From NCBI GenBank assembly GCA_934394855.1, contig CAKRRH010000014.1, positions 1 through 44,814 of the forward strand: a stretch of 44,814 bases of DNA. The letters are read 5' to 3'. Positions 1 through 7,448 of the stretch are shown in pieces (position 1 is the stretch's first letter; each line of letters begins with the position of its first letter). Source of the DNA: an uncultured Eubacteriales bacterium (GTDB lineage Bacteria; Bacillota; Clostridia; Oscillospirales; Acutalibacteraceae). Below the pieces are notes generated by a model. The model was not told where the DNA came from, searched no databases, and saw only the letters and a program-made list of their open reading frames with translations. Position numbers and translations under genes: made by a program.

Positions 1-41
1 ATCACATAGTTCGCCAATCTTGCGAATACAATATAATATAT

Positions 42-113
42 GGTGACATAGCCAAGTGGTAAGGCCAAGGTCTGCAAAACCTTTATTCCCCAGTTCAAAT
101 CTGGGTGTCACCT
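42..113 (+). tRNA. tRNA-Cys (GCA)
   Basis: A full cloverleaf can be folded. The acceptor arm GGTGACA (42-48) pairs with TGTCACC (106-112), and the T arm carries GTTCAAAT. The anticodon stem AAGGT/ACCTT encloses the loop CTGCAAA, giving anticodon GCA at 74-76. The CCA end is encoded at 114-116. An intrinsic terminator follows directly. A TATAAT at 32-37 is too close to the 5' end to be its promoter, so transcription probably enters from outside the window. Confidence 0.96.
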
Positions 114-348
114 CCAAAAAGAAATGGCAATTTTCGAATGAAGATTGCCATTTTTTTGGTTCTCTTAACTTTTCTTTTCTCGTTTTTCTCTCTTATCTCA
201 AATTGTCGTTTCCAGAGAAAAGATAAATGAGAAGAGATAAAAGAAATGTTACTTTGCAAAGTAAAGCTTTGATTAAGTTATTGCGTAAGACTTCTATGCT
301 TGCAATTTTAAAAGAACAATTGTGCAATTTCGTCGCACAGTCACAAAT
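99..348 (+). repeat. tRNA-linked repeat, copy 1
   Basis: A segment of about 250 bp starts inside the tRNA-Cys 3' end (ATCTGGGTGTCACC) and recurs at 421-674 with high identity. It contains the terminator hairpin, then a long imperfect palindrome of CTCTT/GAAGAG-rich arms around 165-240, then a short palindrome near TTTGCAAAG. No convincing coding frame is present. A third, more diverged copy lies on the minus strand behind tRNA-Gln (1306-1513). The stretch 349-420 between copies holds only AT-rich sequence and the inverted tRNA fragment. Confidence 0.85.
122..157 (+). terminator. Terminator of tRNA-Cys, first part of repeat copy 1
   Basis: AAATGGCAAT (122-131) pairs perfectly with ATTGCCATTT (144-153) across a 12-nt loop, and a run of T follows. 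It starts 6 nt after the encoded CCA. The same hairpin, with compensating base changes, begins the two other copies of the repeat. Confidence 0.85.
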
Positions 349-390
349 AAAACGAGCAAGTCGAAAGATTTGTTCGTTTTTTTTGCATTA

Positions 391-438
391 AGGTGACCCG
401 GATTTGAACTGATGGGCAACATCTGGGTGTCACCTCCA
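391..438 (+). pseudogene. Remnant of tRNA-Cys 3' end
   Basis: Positions 421-438 repeat the last 18 nt of tRNA-Cys, including CCA, without the rest of the gene. Just before it, 391-410 reads as the reverse complement of a T arm plus acceptor end (GGTGACCCGGATTTGAACTG). The two pieces form an inverted repeat around GATGGGCAAC. No D arm or anticodon arm is present, so it cannot be a functional tRNA. It looks like a duplicated and rearranged gene end, or an attachment-site-like scar. Confidence 0.7.
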
Positions 439-674
439 AAAAGAAACGGCAATTTTCGAAAGAAGATTGCCGTTTCTTTTTGGTTCTCTTCACTTTTCTC
501 TTCTCGTTTTTCTCTCTTATCTCAAATTGTCGTTTCCAGAGAAAAGATAAATGAGAAGAGATAAAAGAAAATGTTACTTTGCAAAGCAAAGCTTTGATTA
601 TGTTATTGCGTAAGACTTTATATGCTTGTAATTATAAAAGCACAATTGCGCCATTTAGTCATGTAATCACAAAT
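421..674 (+). repeat. tRNA-linked repeat, copy 2
   Basis: This is the second copy of the element at 99-348, offset by 322 nt, and again begins with a tRNA-Cys 3' end. The first hairpin pairs AAACGGCAAT with ATTGCCGTTT where copy 1 has AAATGGCAAT with ATTGCCATTT. The base pair has therefore changed on both sides, which suggests the RNA or DNA structure matters. Homology to copy 1 fades after CACAAAT at 674. Confidence 0.85.
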
Positions 675-704
675 ATTCCTCATTCGCAAGAGTGAGATTT
701 TTTC

Positions 705-733
705 TTGTATTTACACCGACTTTGATATATAAT
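705..733 (+). promoter_or_regulatory. Possible sigma-A promoter for the 753-1124 gene
   Basis: TTGTAT (705-710) and TATAAT (728-733) are separated by 17 nt, just upstream of the GAGGTGAT ribosome binding site at 741. The -10 is perfect and the -35 is weaker. Confidence 0.5.
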
Positions 734-752
734 TTACTTAGAGGTGATATTC

Positions 753-1124
753 ATGAAAAGAAATAAATTACTGATTGCATTATCGTTCGTTATTTTTGGC
801 ATATTTACCGTCGATTTTATCTTTTCTTTAGTTAGCGTCATAACAAATCCTGCAAGGAATTTCGGCGTTTTGTGGTTAATTCCGTCGTTTATTTCTCTTG
901 CTACATATTTATTGCTTGCAATTTTGCAGATGACGGGTGCCGTTACCCGAAAAATTGCCGGCAGCTTACTTGCATCAAGCATATTGATGTCGCTTGCGCC
1001 GCCTTTGTTGTTATTAAGCTTTTTTGGCACTTTTGCCATGATTGATGTTTTCACAGGTCTTGTCACATTCTTGCCGATTTTATTCTGCATTTTACCGCTG
1101 GCCGTTTTTTTGAAATGTAAGTAG
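753..1124 (+). CDS. Small four-helix membrane protein, unknown function
   Basis: This 123-residue, very hydrophobic protein has about four predicted membrane segments (roughly residues 6-30, 40-62, 66-88 and 98-120) and few charged residues outside the ends. I do not recognise a family. The ATG at 753 is preferred over an in-frame GTG at 744, because GAGGTGAT at 741-748 is an ideal ribosome binding site for 753 and would overlap the GTG. It stands alone between two tRNA loci, with its own promoter candidate and a strong terminator. No enzymatic motif is visible, so function cannot be assigned. Confidence 0.7.
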   Translation: MKRNKLLIALSFVIFGIFTVDFIFSLVSVITNPARNFGVLWLIPSFISLATYLLLAILQMTGAVTRKIAGSLLASSILMSLAPPLLLLSFFGTFAMIDVFTGLVTFLPILFCILPLAVFLKCK

Positions 1125-1148
1125 TCGGTTAAAATTGAATATGATTAA

Positions 1149-1181
1149 AAAAGGACTTAATGATTTTCATTAAGTCCTTTT
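1149..1181 (+). terminator. Intrinsic terminator of the small membrane protein gene
   Basis: GGACTTAATGA pairs with a CATTAAGTCC arm across a TTTT loop and ends in TTTT. The flanking A and T runs make it potentially bidirectional. Confidence 0.85.
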
Positions 1182-1305
1182 GCATTTATATATTGTTTAT
1201 CGCCTTAAAAAACTCATAAACGGAAAATCGTATTCTATAAATAATATGCAAAAACTCTTCAATCAAAGTTCGGAGAGTTTTTTGTGATTGTGTCACAAAA
1301 AGATA

Positions 1306-1513
1306 AATTGTTCTTTTAAAACTGTAAACAAATGAAGTTTTACATAATAATATAATTCATGCTTTTCCGAGCAAAGCTGCATTCTCTTTTATCTCTTCTC
1401 TTTTATCTTTTATCTGGGAACGGCAATTTCAGATAAGAGATAATAGTGAGAAGCGAAAGATGAAGAGAACAAAAAGGAACGGCAATCTTCTTTCGAAAAT
1501 TGTCGTTCCTTTT
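1306..1513 (-). repeat. tRNA-linked repeat, copy 3 (behind tRNA-Gln), including its terminator
   Basis: Read on the minus strand, this follows tRNA-Gln as copies 1 and 2 follow tRNA-Cys ends. It begins with AAAAAGGAACGACAAT and its partner ATTGCCGTTCC plus T5 (about 1471-1513), which serves as the tRNA-Gln terminator. The CTCTT-rich palindrome follows, and the copy ends with an AAAAGAACAATT motif shared with copy 1. It is more diverged than copies 1 and 2 are from each other. The remaining non-genic bases, 1182-1305, hold one short inverted repeat (TTTTTGTGA/TCACAAAAA, 1280-1302) and nothing else I can name. Confidence 0.75.
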
Positions 1514-1516
1514 TGG

Positions 1517-1588
1517 CTGGGGTGGCAGGATTTGAACCTACGAATGCCGGAATCAAAATCCGGTGCCTTACCGCTTGGCTACACCCCA
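1517..1588 (-). tRNA. tRNA-Gln (TTG)
   Basis: The minus strand folds as a cloverleaf with acceptor TGGGGTG pairing with CACCCCA. The anticodon stem CCGGA/TCCGG encloses TTTTGAT, with anticodon TTG complementary to 1554-1556, and the T arm has GGTTCAAATCC. CCA is encoded (complement at 1514-1516). A promoter lies upstream and the repeat-borne terminator downstream. Confidence 0.96.
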
Positions 1589-1593
1589 ATATT

Positions 1594-1618
1594 TTCATGC
1601 AGTTCAAGACTGCATGAA
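1594..1618. promoter_or_regulatory. Perfect 10-bp inverted repeat at the tRNA-Gln transcription start
   Basis: TTCATGCAGT and ACTGCATGAA flank a 5-nt spacer. The expected start site of the tRNA-Gln promoter (about 1614) falls inside it, so it could be an operator or a 5' leader hairpin. Confidence 0.5.
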
Positions 1619-1620
1619 TT

Positions 1621-1649
1621 ATTATATCAAAAAACATTCTTCATTGCAA
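1621..1649 (-). promoter_or_regulatory. Sigma-A promoter of tRNA-Gln
   Basis: On the minus strand TTGCAA (1644-1649) and TATAAT (1621-1626) are spaced by 17 nt, about 33 nt before the mature tRNA 5' end. Confidence 0.75.
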
Positions 1650-1695
1650 GCATTTTTTTGATTTTCGGATAAATTTATAAATATGATCCGTTAAA

Positions 1696-2841
1696 TCAAA
1701 TTCTGCGGTCAATTACGCCCTTTTGCGACAGATAGAACTGCTCAAATGTGCCGTTATCAAGATTATCACGAATCTTTTCCATGAGCGTGTTGTAAAACCA
1801 AAGATTATGCATTACGCACAGGCGCATTCCAAGCATTTCTCCGCTTTTGAGCAGATGTCTGATATATGCTCGGCTGTATTTTCGGCAGGTCGGACAGCTG
1901 CATTTTTCGTCAAGCGGCTTGTCGTCGGTGATATATTTCGCGTTGTTAAGGTTAAGTATTCCTTCCGATGTGAAAATCTGACCGTGCCGAGCGTTTCGAG
2001 AGGGCATTACGCAGTCGAAAATGTCAACGCCTCGTCTGACGCCCTCAATAATATTCATCGGAGTGCCGACGCCCATTAAATATCGCACCTTGTTTTTTGG
2101 CATATACGGCTCGACCTTTTCGATTATGTCATACATAACCTCTGTCGGTTCACCGACTGCAAGACCGCCGATAGCATAGCCGTCAAGGTCCAATTCGGCA
2201 ATTTGCTTCATATGTTCGATTCTGAGATCATCAAAGGTGCAGCCCTGATTAATTCCGAAAAGAAGCTGATTTTTGTTTATTGTCGAATCAAGCGAATTAA
2301 GCCTGTTCATTTCGGCCTTGCAGCGCTCAAGCCAACGGGTCGTTCTTGCAATCGACTGCTTTGAATATGAATATTCCGCAGGGTTTTCAACGCACTCGTC
2401 AAATGCCATTGCGATCGTCGAGCCGAGGTTTGACTGAATCCTCATTGACTCTTCGGGACCCATGAATATCTTTCTTCCGTCGATGTGACTGTTGAATGTA
2501 ACGCCCTCTTCGGTGATGTTGCGGAGCTTTGCAAGCGAAAATACCTGAAATCCGCCGCTGTCGGTCAAAATCGGCTTGTTCCAGCCTGTGAATTTATGAA
2601 GCCCGCCCATCTCATTTACAACCTTGTCGGTCGGGCGCAGATGAAGATGATAGGTGTTGCAAAGCATGATTTGGCAATGAAGCTCGTCAAGATCATGAGC
2701 CGAAACAGCGCCCTTGATTGCGGCGGCTGTTGCGACATTCATAAATGCAGGAGTTTGAGCCGTTCCGTGAACGGTGTTAAGCTCGCCTCTGCGAGCTTGG
2801 TTTTCAGTTTTTAAAAGCTTGTATGGTAAATTGGTTGACAT
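1696..2841 (-). CDS. tgt: tRNA-guanine transglycosylase
   Basis: Tgt exchanges guanine 34 of GUN-anticodon tRNAs (Asp, Asn, His, Tyr) for the queuine precursor preQ1. The 381-residue protein has the usual family length. Visible landmarks are DSGGFQ with the active-site Asp94, the GGLAVGE loop (about 226-231) and GVDIFDCVMPSR with the nucleophile Asp276. Zinc ligands are Cys314, Cys316, Cys319 and His345. It lies 24 nt downstream of queA, whose product acts next in the same pathway, so the two form a minus-strand queA-tgt unit. Its start is followed by a normal N-terminus (SFKLLKT-like). No preQ1 synthesis genes are in the window, so precursor may be made elsewhere or imported. Confidence 0.97.
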   Translation of the reverse strand: MSTNLPYKLLKTENQARRGELNTVHGTAQTPAFMNVATAAAIKGAVSAHDLDELHCQIMLCNTYHLHLRPTDKVVNEMGGLHKFTGWNKPILTDSGGFQVFSLAKLRNITEEGVTFNSHIDGRKIFMGPEESMRIQSNLGSTIAMAFDECVENPAEYSYSKQSIARTTRWLERCKAEMNRLNSLDSTINKNQLLFGINQGCTFDDLRIEHMKQIAELDLDGYAIGGLAVGEPTEVMYDIIEKVEPYMPKNKVRYLMGVGTPMNIIEGVRRGVDIFDCVMPSRNARHGQIFTSEGILNLNNAKYITDDKPLDEKCSCPTCRKYSRAYIRHLLKSGEMLGMRLCVMHNLWFYNTLMEKIRDNLDNGTFEQFYLSQKGVIDRRI

Positions 2842-2865
2842 AGTTTAATAATCCTTTATATATTT

Positions 2866-3888
2866 TTAGCTGATGAACATTGCATCGCCGAATGAGAAAA
2901 AGCGATATTTTTCTTTGACCGCAATGTTATATGCATTAAGCACATTTTCTCTTCCTGCAAGTGCTGAAATCAGCATTATCAGCGTTGATTCGGGAAGATG
3001 AAAATTTGTGATGAGTGCGTCTAAAGCTTTGAATTTGTATCCGGGGTAGATGAAGATTGAAGTATCGCCCTCGTCAGCCTTGATTTCGCCTTTTGAGGCA
3101 ACGCTTTCAACCGTTCTGCATGATGTCGTTCCGACGCAGATGACCCGACCGCCGTTTTTCTTTGTATCATTTATCAAATCCGCCGTTTCCTGCGGCATGA
3201 TATAATGTTCGGTGTGCATTAAATGATTTTCAATGTTTTCTTCTTTGACAGGTCTGAATGTTCCGAGTCCGACATGAAGCGTAACATATCCGATTTTAAC
3301 GCCCTTGTCGGCAATTTTTTGAAGCAGCTCCTTTGTAAAATGAAGTCCTGCTGTCGGCGCTGCCGCACTGCCTTCATATTTTGCATAAACCGTCTGATAG
3401 CGAGACGAATCTTTTAGCTGTTCGTGAATATAATGAGGAAGCGGCATTTGACCGATTTTGTCAAGCACGGTATAAAACGAACCCTCATAGGTGAATTTGA
3501 TGATTCTGTTTCCGTCGTCCTTGACCGAATCAACCGTGGCAAAAAGCTCACCGTTGCCAAATGAAAATTCATAACCCGGTTTTGCTTTTTTACCGGGTCC
3601 CGCAAGACATTCCCATTTATCGCCGCCGAGGTCTTTGAGCAACAAAAATTCGACAACTGCACCCGTGTCTTTTCTTGTGCCGTAAATTCTTGCCGGAATA
3701 ACCTTGGTATTGTTAAGTATCAGGCAGTCGCCCGGATTGAGATGGTCGATTATGTTGTAAAAATGTTCGTGGCTGATTTCGCCCGTATTTTTATCAAGAA
3801 GCATGAGTCTTGAGTTTTCCCGTTTGTCACAAGGGTGCTGGGCAATCAATTCTTCGGGCAAATCATAATAAAAATCGCTTTTTAGCAT
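2866..3888 (-). CDS. queA: S-adenosylmethionine:tRNA ribosyltransferase-isomerase
   Basis: QueA transfers the ribosyl group of S-adenosylmethionine to preQ1 in tRNA to make epoxyqueuosine. The 340-residue protein begins MLKSDFYYDLPEELIAQ, typical of the family, and contains SAAAPTAGLHFT (about residue 190-200) and NFHLPESTLIMLISALAG near the C-terminus. An upstream in-frame ATG would add 40 residues with no family resemblance. The ATG at 3888 is chosen because it has GGAGAG about 7 nt before it and matches the family N-terminus. It is first in a queA-tgt operon. Its start codon and ribosome binding site overlap a consensus plus-strand promoter serving the lysine operon. Confidence 0.97.
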   Translation of the reverse strand: MLKSDFYYDLPEELIAQHPCDKRENSRLMLLDKNTGEISHEHFYNIIDHLNPGDCLILNNTKVIPARIYGTRKDTGAVVEFLLLKDLGGDKWECLAGPGKKAKPGYEFSFGNGELFATVDSVKDDGNRIIKFTYEGSFYTVLDKIGQMPLPHYIHEQLKDSSRYQTVYAKYEGSAAAPTAGLHFTKELLQKIADKGVKIGYVTLHVGLGTFRPVKEENIENHLMHTEHYIMPQETADLINDTKKNGGRVICVGTTSCRTVESVASKGEIKADEGDTSIFIYPGYKFKALDALITNFHLPESTLIMLISALAGRENVLNAYNIAVKEKYRFFSFGDAMFIS

Positions 3889-3889
3889 A

Positions 3890-3918
3890 TTGACAACTCT
3901 CCTAATGAGTGCTATAAT
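3890..3918 (+). promoter_or_regulatory. Consensus sigma-A promoter of the lysine-riboswitch operon
   Basis: TTGACA (3890-3895), a 17-nt spacer and TATAAT (3913-3918) form a perfect consensus. It directs transcription towards the riboswitch aptamer at about 4052, giving a leader of roughly 425 nt before asd. The -35 lies 2 nt from the queA start codon on the opposite strand. Confidence 0.8.
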
Positions 3919-3979
3919 GTGTTTGATGATATGTGATGGGTGCGGATTGAAGTCTTTTCGCTTCACGCAACCGATTATC

Positions 3980-4008
3980 AGTATATCACACATTTTAAAA
4001 AAACGCAA
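3980..4008 (-). promoter_or_regulatory. Probable queA-tgt promoter
   Basis: Read on the minus strand, TTGCGT (4003-4008), 17 nt and TATACT (3980-3985) precede queA by about 90 nt. It faces the asd promoter, and the two transcripts would overlap by roughly 50 nt. Confidence 0.55.
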
Positions 4009-4051
4009 TGCTGTAATCTCTTTTTTGTCAGCTTGTGCATATTGTTTTTTT

Positions 4052-4232
4052 GATAGAGGTGCGGCAACGATAAGTAATACAAACCGAGAATTTACCTTCG
4101 GTTTTATGAAGTTTGTGTGAAAGGCAATGTCGCCGAAGCGGCGAAGTGTTTTTCAAAGGTCGTTTTGCCGCTGGGTGCAGGATGAATAATTTTGCAACTG
4201 TCATCATTGTGATGAATGATGGAGCGCTGTCA
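4052..4232 (+). promoter_or_regulatory. Lysine riboswitch (L-box) aptamer
   Basis: The segment carries the conserved L-box landmarks in order: AGAGGTGCGGC, AAGTA, GTGAAAGGCAATGTCGCCGAAG and GCCGCTGGG, ending with GAGCGCTGTC. The outer helix can form between GATAG at 4053-4057 and CTGTC at 4227-4231. The context supports it, because the next three genes are asd, dapA and dapB for diaminopimelate and lysine synthesis. Lysine binding would be expected to favour the terminator at 4283. The gap 3889-4351 is thus fully used by promoters, aptamer and terminator. Confidence 0.93.
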
Positions 4233-4282
4233 GCTTTTATTTGCTTTGCAGATTTTTGCGTGGGCTTATTTATCGTAATGAT

Positions 4283-4306
4283 GACCGGTTTTACCGGTCT
4301 TTTTTT
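4283..4306 (+). terminator. Riboswitch expression-platform terminator
   Basis: GACCGGT and ACCGGTC flank a TTT loop and are followed by T7, about 50 nt after the aptamer and 45 nt before asd. This fits lysine-dependent transcription attenuation. Confidence 0.9.
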
Positions 4307-4351
4307 GAAATTATGCTTTAATAAATTCACTTTTGAAAGGAATTTTTGGTT

Positions 4352-5443
4352 ATGAAACAGTTTAATGTAGGTATCATCGGCGCAACGGGAATGGTAGGAC
4401 AGCGTTTTGCAACGTTGCTTGACAATCATCCGTGGTTTAATGTAAAGCTCCTTGCGGCATCTCCGCGTTCAAAGGGCAAAACCTACAAAGAGGCAGTCGG
4501 CGACAAGTGGAAGCTTGAAGCTCCGATGCCGAAATCAATGGAAAACATGATCATATATGATGCAACGGCAGACATTGAGGAAATCGCAAAACAGGTCGAT
4601 TTCGTTTTCTGCGCAGTTGATATGGCTAAAGATGAAATCCGTGCTTTGGAAGAGAAATATGCCAAGGCGGAGTGCCCGGTAGTTTCAAACAATTCGGCTC
4701 ACAGACATACAAAAGATGTTCCGATGGTAGTCCCGGAGTTAAACTATGAGCATATTAACATTATCCCGGCTCAGCGCAAACGCCTCGGCACAAAGAGAGG
4801 CTTTGTCGCTGTAAAATCCAACTGCTCGCTTCAAAGCTATGTTCCGGCATTGTTCCCGCTTGATAAAGCAGGCTACACTGTAAAAGATGTTCTCGTTTGC
4901 ACCTATCAGGCAATTTCGGGAGCCGGAAAAACATTTGAAACAATGCCCGAGATTTTGGACAATGTAATCCCCTTTATCGGCGGTGAAGAAGAAAAATCAG
5001 AGGTTGAGCCGCTTAAAATATGGGGCAAAATCGAGGGTGACGAGATCGTTGACGCAACAAAACCCAACTTCACGGCACAGTGCCTTCGTGTTCCGGTTTC
5101 AGACGGTCACATGGGCGCAGTATTCGTCAGATTTGAGGACGGCAAAAAGCCGACAATGGACGAAATGAAGAAAGTATGGAGCGAATTTTCGTCAAAACCG
5201 CAGGAGCTCGAACTTCCGAGCGCCCCAAAGCAATTCCTTCATTATTTTGAAGAAGATAATCTTCCCCAGCCGAAGCTCCAGCGTAACCTTGAAAACGGAA
5301 TGGCAGTTTCAATCGGCAGACTCAGACCAGACAGCCAATATGACTATAAGTTCGTTTGCCTCTCACACAATACATTAAGAGGTGCCGCAGGCGGTGCTGT
5401 TTTGCTTGCAGAGCTTTTGGCTGCAAACGGATATATTGACTGA
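4352..5443 (+). CDS. asd: Aspartate-semialdehyde dehydrogenase
   Basis: Asd reduces beta-aspartyl phosphate with NADPH to aspartate semialdehyde, the branch-point precursor of lysine, diaminopimelate, threonine and methionine. The 363-residue protein has the N-terminal nucleotide-binding motif GIIGATGMVGQRF (8-19), the catalytic Cys158 in VKSNCSLQ and the RVPVSDGHMGAV region with His253. Its length and the SNCSLQ motif resemble the archaeal/fungal branch rather than the E. coli type. The ATG at 4352 is chosen over a TTG at 4346. The GAAAGG at 4335 lies 11 nt from the ATG, somewhat long but typical here. It is first in the riboswitch-controlled operon with dapA and dapB. Confidence 0.96.
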   Translation: MKQFNVGIIGATGMVGQRFATLLDNHPWFNVKLLAASPRSKGKTYKEAVGDKWKLEAPMPKSMENMIIYDATADIEEIAKQVDFVFCAVDMAKDEIRALEEKYAKAECPVVSNNSAHRHTKDVPMVVPELNYEHINIIPAQRKRLGTKRGFVAVKSNCSLQSYVPALFPLDKAGYTVKDVLVCTYQAISGAGKTFETMPEILDNVIPFIGGEEEKSEVEPLKIWGKIEGDEIVDATKPNFTAQCLRVPVSDGHMGAVFVRFEDGKKPTMDEMKKVWSEFSSKPQELELPSAPKQFLHYFEEDNLPQPKLQRNLENGMAVSIGRLRPDSQYDYKFVCLSHNTLRGAAGGAVLLAELLAANGYID

Positions 5444-5540
5444 TTCTGACTTGATCGGCATAGTTCAAGGGTTTGTCAACATTTTGGCAAATTTATAATA
5501 CAATGTAGTGAAAACTACAAATTTGAAAGGAAAAAAGGTC

Positions 5541-6431
5541 ATGAAGAATACACTTTTTACCGGAGCCGGTGTTGCTTTAATTACACCGATGAACCGGGAC
5601 GGTTCGGTAAATTATGATAAACTCGGCGAACTGCTTGACGAGCAGGTAAACGGCGGCACAGACGCAATCATTACCTGCGGAACAACAGGCGAGAGTGCAA
5701 CTCTGAGTGTTGAGGAGCACCTTAATGTCGTTAAATTTACAATTGATTACATCAACCACAGAATCCCTGTAATCGCCGGCACAGGAAGCAATGAAACCGC
5801 TTGTGCGGCAAGATTGTCGGTTGAAGCCGAACAGCTCGGTGCTGATGGTCTTTTGATGGTTACGCCATATTACAACAAAACATCGCAGCGCGGTCTTGTT
5901 GCACATTACACCTATGTTGCCGACCGTGTAAACATCCCGATCGTTCTTTACAATGTTCCGTCAAGAACAGGCTGCAACATTGCCCCCGAAACCTTGGCAG
6001 AGCTTTGCAAACATAAGAATATCTGCGCTGTTAAGGAAGCGTCGGGCAACATTTCAAATATTGCCAAAATCAGACAACTTTGCGGCGACAACCTCGACAT
6101 ATATTCGGGCAACGACGACCAGATCACACCGATAATGTCACTCGGCGGAAAGGGCATCATTTCAGTTTTGTCAAATGTTGCGCCGAAAGTGGCTCATGAC
6201 ATTGCCGACCTCTATCTTAAAGGCGATGTTGAAGGCAGTGCTAAGCTTCAGATCGAATATCTCGACCTCATCAACGCATTGTTCATTGATGTAAATCCGA
6301 TTCCTGTTAAGGAAGCACTTAACATGATGGGCAAGAATGTCGGAGAATGCCGTCTGCCGCTATATTCAATGAGTGAAAAGGATAAAACCGTGCTCTATAA
6401 TGCACTCAAAAATCACGGTTTGGTAAAATAA
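5541..6431 (+). CDS. dapA: 4-hydroxy-tetrahydrodipicolinate synthase
   Basis: DapA condenses pyruvate with aspartate semialdehyde in the first committed step of lysine and diaminopimelate synthesis. The 296-residue TIM-barrel protein shows GTTGE (48-52), YNVPSRTG with Tyr137, and KEASGN with the Schiff-base Lys165. The ATG at 5541 follows GAAAGGAAAAAAGG. An in-frame upstream ATG at 5508 would add 11 residues, has no ribosome binding site and is rejected. The 97-nt gap after asd has no clear terminator, so the two genes are probably cotranscribed. Confidence 0.97.
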   Translation: MKNTLFTGAGVALITPMNRDGSVNYDKLGELLDEQVNGGTDAIITCGTTGESATLSVEEHLNVVKFTIDYINHRIPVIAGTGSNETACAARLSVEAEQLGADGLLMVTPYYNKTSQRGLVAHYTYVADRVNIPIVLYNVPSRTGCNIAPETLAELCKHKNICAVKEASGNISNIAKIRQLCGDNLDIYSGNDDQITPIMSLGGKGIISVLSNVAPKVAHDIADLYLKGDVEGSAKLQIEYLDLINALFIDVNPIPVKEALNMMGKNVGECRLPLYSMSEKDKTVLYNALKNHGLVK

Positions 6432-6481
6432 TTGAAAGGAAAGCGGCTTTATATTTTTAAAATTAAAGCGCATTTTGAAAA

Positions 6482-7240
6482 ATGGTAAATATAATTTTGG
6501 TTGGCGCTTGCGGCAAAATGGGCAGGGTTATCTCGTCGCTTGTAAACGACAGGGAAGATTGCAAAATCGTTGCCGGCGTTGACAAAATCACCGAAAAATA
6601 TGATGATTTTCCGATTTATGACGACATTGAGAATGTGACCGAATCGGCAGATGTGATTGTTGATTTTTCTCATCCGTCTGCGCTTGAGGGCATACTCAAA
6701 TATGCGTGTGAGAAAAAAACGGCTGCCGTGATTGCGACAACGGGCATGGATGAAGCTCATGTTAAAATGATCAACGAAGCCGCAAAAACTACCGCAGTAT
6801 TTTTCACTTACAATATGTCGCTCGGCGTAAATTTACTCGCTGAGCTTGCACAAAAGGCGGTTGCCGTGCTCGGTTCGGGTTTTGACATTGAAATAGTCGA
6901 AGCGCACCATAATCAAAAAATCGACGCACCCTCAGGCACTGCTCTAATGCTTGCGGACGCAATTGTTGACGCATCGGACGAGGACTATTATTATGAATAT
7001 GACCGTCACTCAAAGCGCCAAAAACGCAATCCGAAAGAAATCGGAATTCATGCAATCAGAGGCGGAAACATTGTCGGCGAACATTCGATAATATTCGCAG
7101 GTCATGACGAAATCGTAACTCTTTCACATTCGGCACGGTCAAAGGAAGTTTTCGCTGTCGGCGCAGTCAATGCCGCAGTATTTTTAAAGGATAAATCGGC
7201 AGGACTTTACAATATGTCCGACTTGGTTGCGGAAAAATAA
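6482..7240 (+). CDS. dapB: 4-hydroxy-tetrahydrodipicolinate reductase
   Basis: DapB reduces the DapA product with NAD(P)H. The 252-residue protein has the dinucleotide-binding GACGKMGR (8-15), TTGM (87-90), and the catalytic block AHHNQKIDAPSGT with His142, His143 and Lys146. It lies 50 nt after dapA. The ribosome binding site is weak near the ATG (only GAAAA), with a stronger GAAAGGAAAG about 40 nt upstream, so expression may depend on translation from upstream. A terminator follows. The remaining diaminopimelate genes (such as dapL or dapH/F) are not in the window. Confidence 0.96.
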   Translation: MVNIILVGACGKMGRVISSLVNDREDCKIVAGVDKITEKYDDFPIYDDIENVTESADVIVDFSHPSALEGILKYACEKKTAAVIATTGMDEAHVKMINEAAKTTAVFFTYNMSLGVNLLAELAQKAVAVLGSGFDIEIVEAHHNQKIDAPSGTALMLADAIVDASDEDYYYEYDRHSKRQKRNPKEIGIHAIRGGNIVGEHSIIFAGHDEIVTLSHSARSKEVFAVGAVNAAVFLKDKSAGLYNMSDLVAEK

Positions 7241-7254
7241 ATCTGAAATATTTA

Positions 7255-7290
7255 AATGTCGTATGAGTTTTGGCTCATGCGGCATTTTTT
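7255..7290 (+). terminator. Terminator of the asd-dapA-dapB operon
   Basis: ATGTCGTATGAG pairs with CTCATGCGGCAT (one G-T pair) across TTTTGG and is followed by T6. Confidence 0.88.
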
Positions 7291-7448
7291 GTTGCAATTT
7301 TGGCAATAATTATCGTGAAAATGCGACCATTATAATCAACATTTGTCGTTGATATTATCATTTTTTACGCTAAAAATATTATTGTCGCAAAAAGTGCGGC
7401 AGCGATATTTCACGGCTGACATTTTATAATGGAAGGGAGCGTTTAAAA

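Noticed and set aside
32..37. TATAAT as a tRNA-Cys promoter
   Set aside because: The distance to the mature tRNA is only 4 nt, so transcription would start inside the tRNA.
341..589. Minus-strand ORF of 82 codons over the tRNA-linked repeat
   Set aside because: It lies in low-complexity repeat sequence, has no ribosome binding site and no family resemblance.
4028..4429. ORFs on both strands across the asd leader
   Set aside because: They cover the lysine riboswitch aptamer and terminator, whose conserved RNA motifs explain the sequence.
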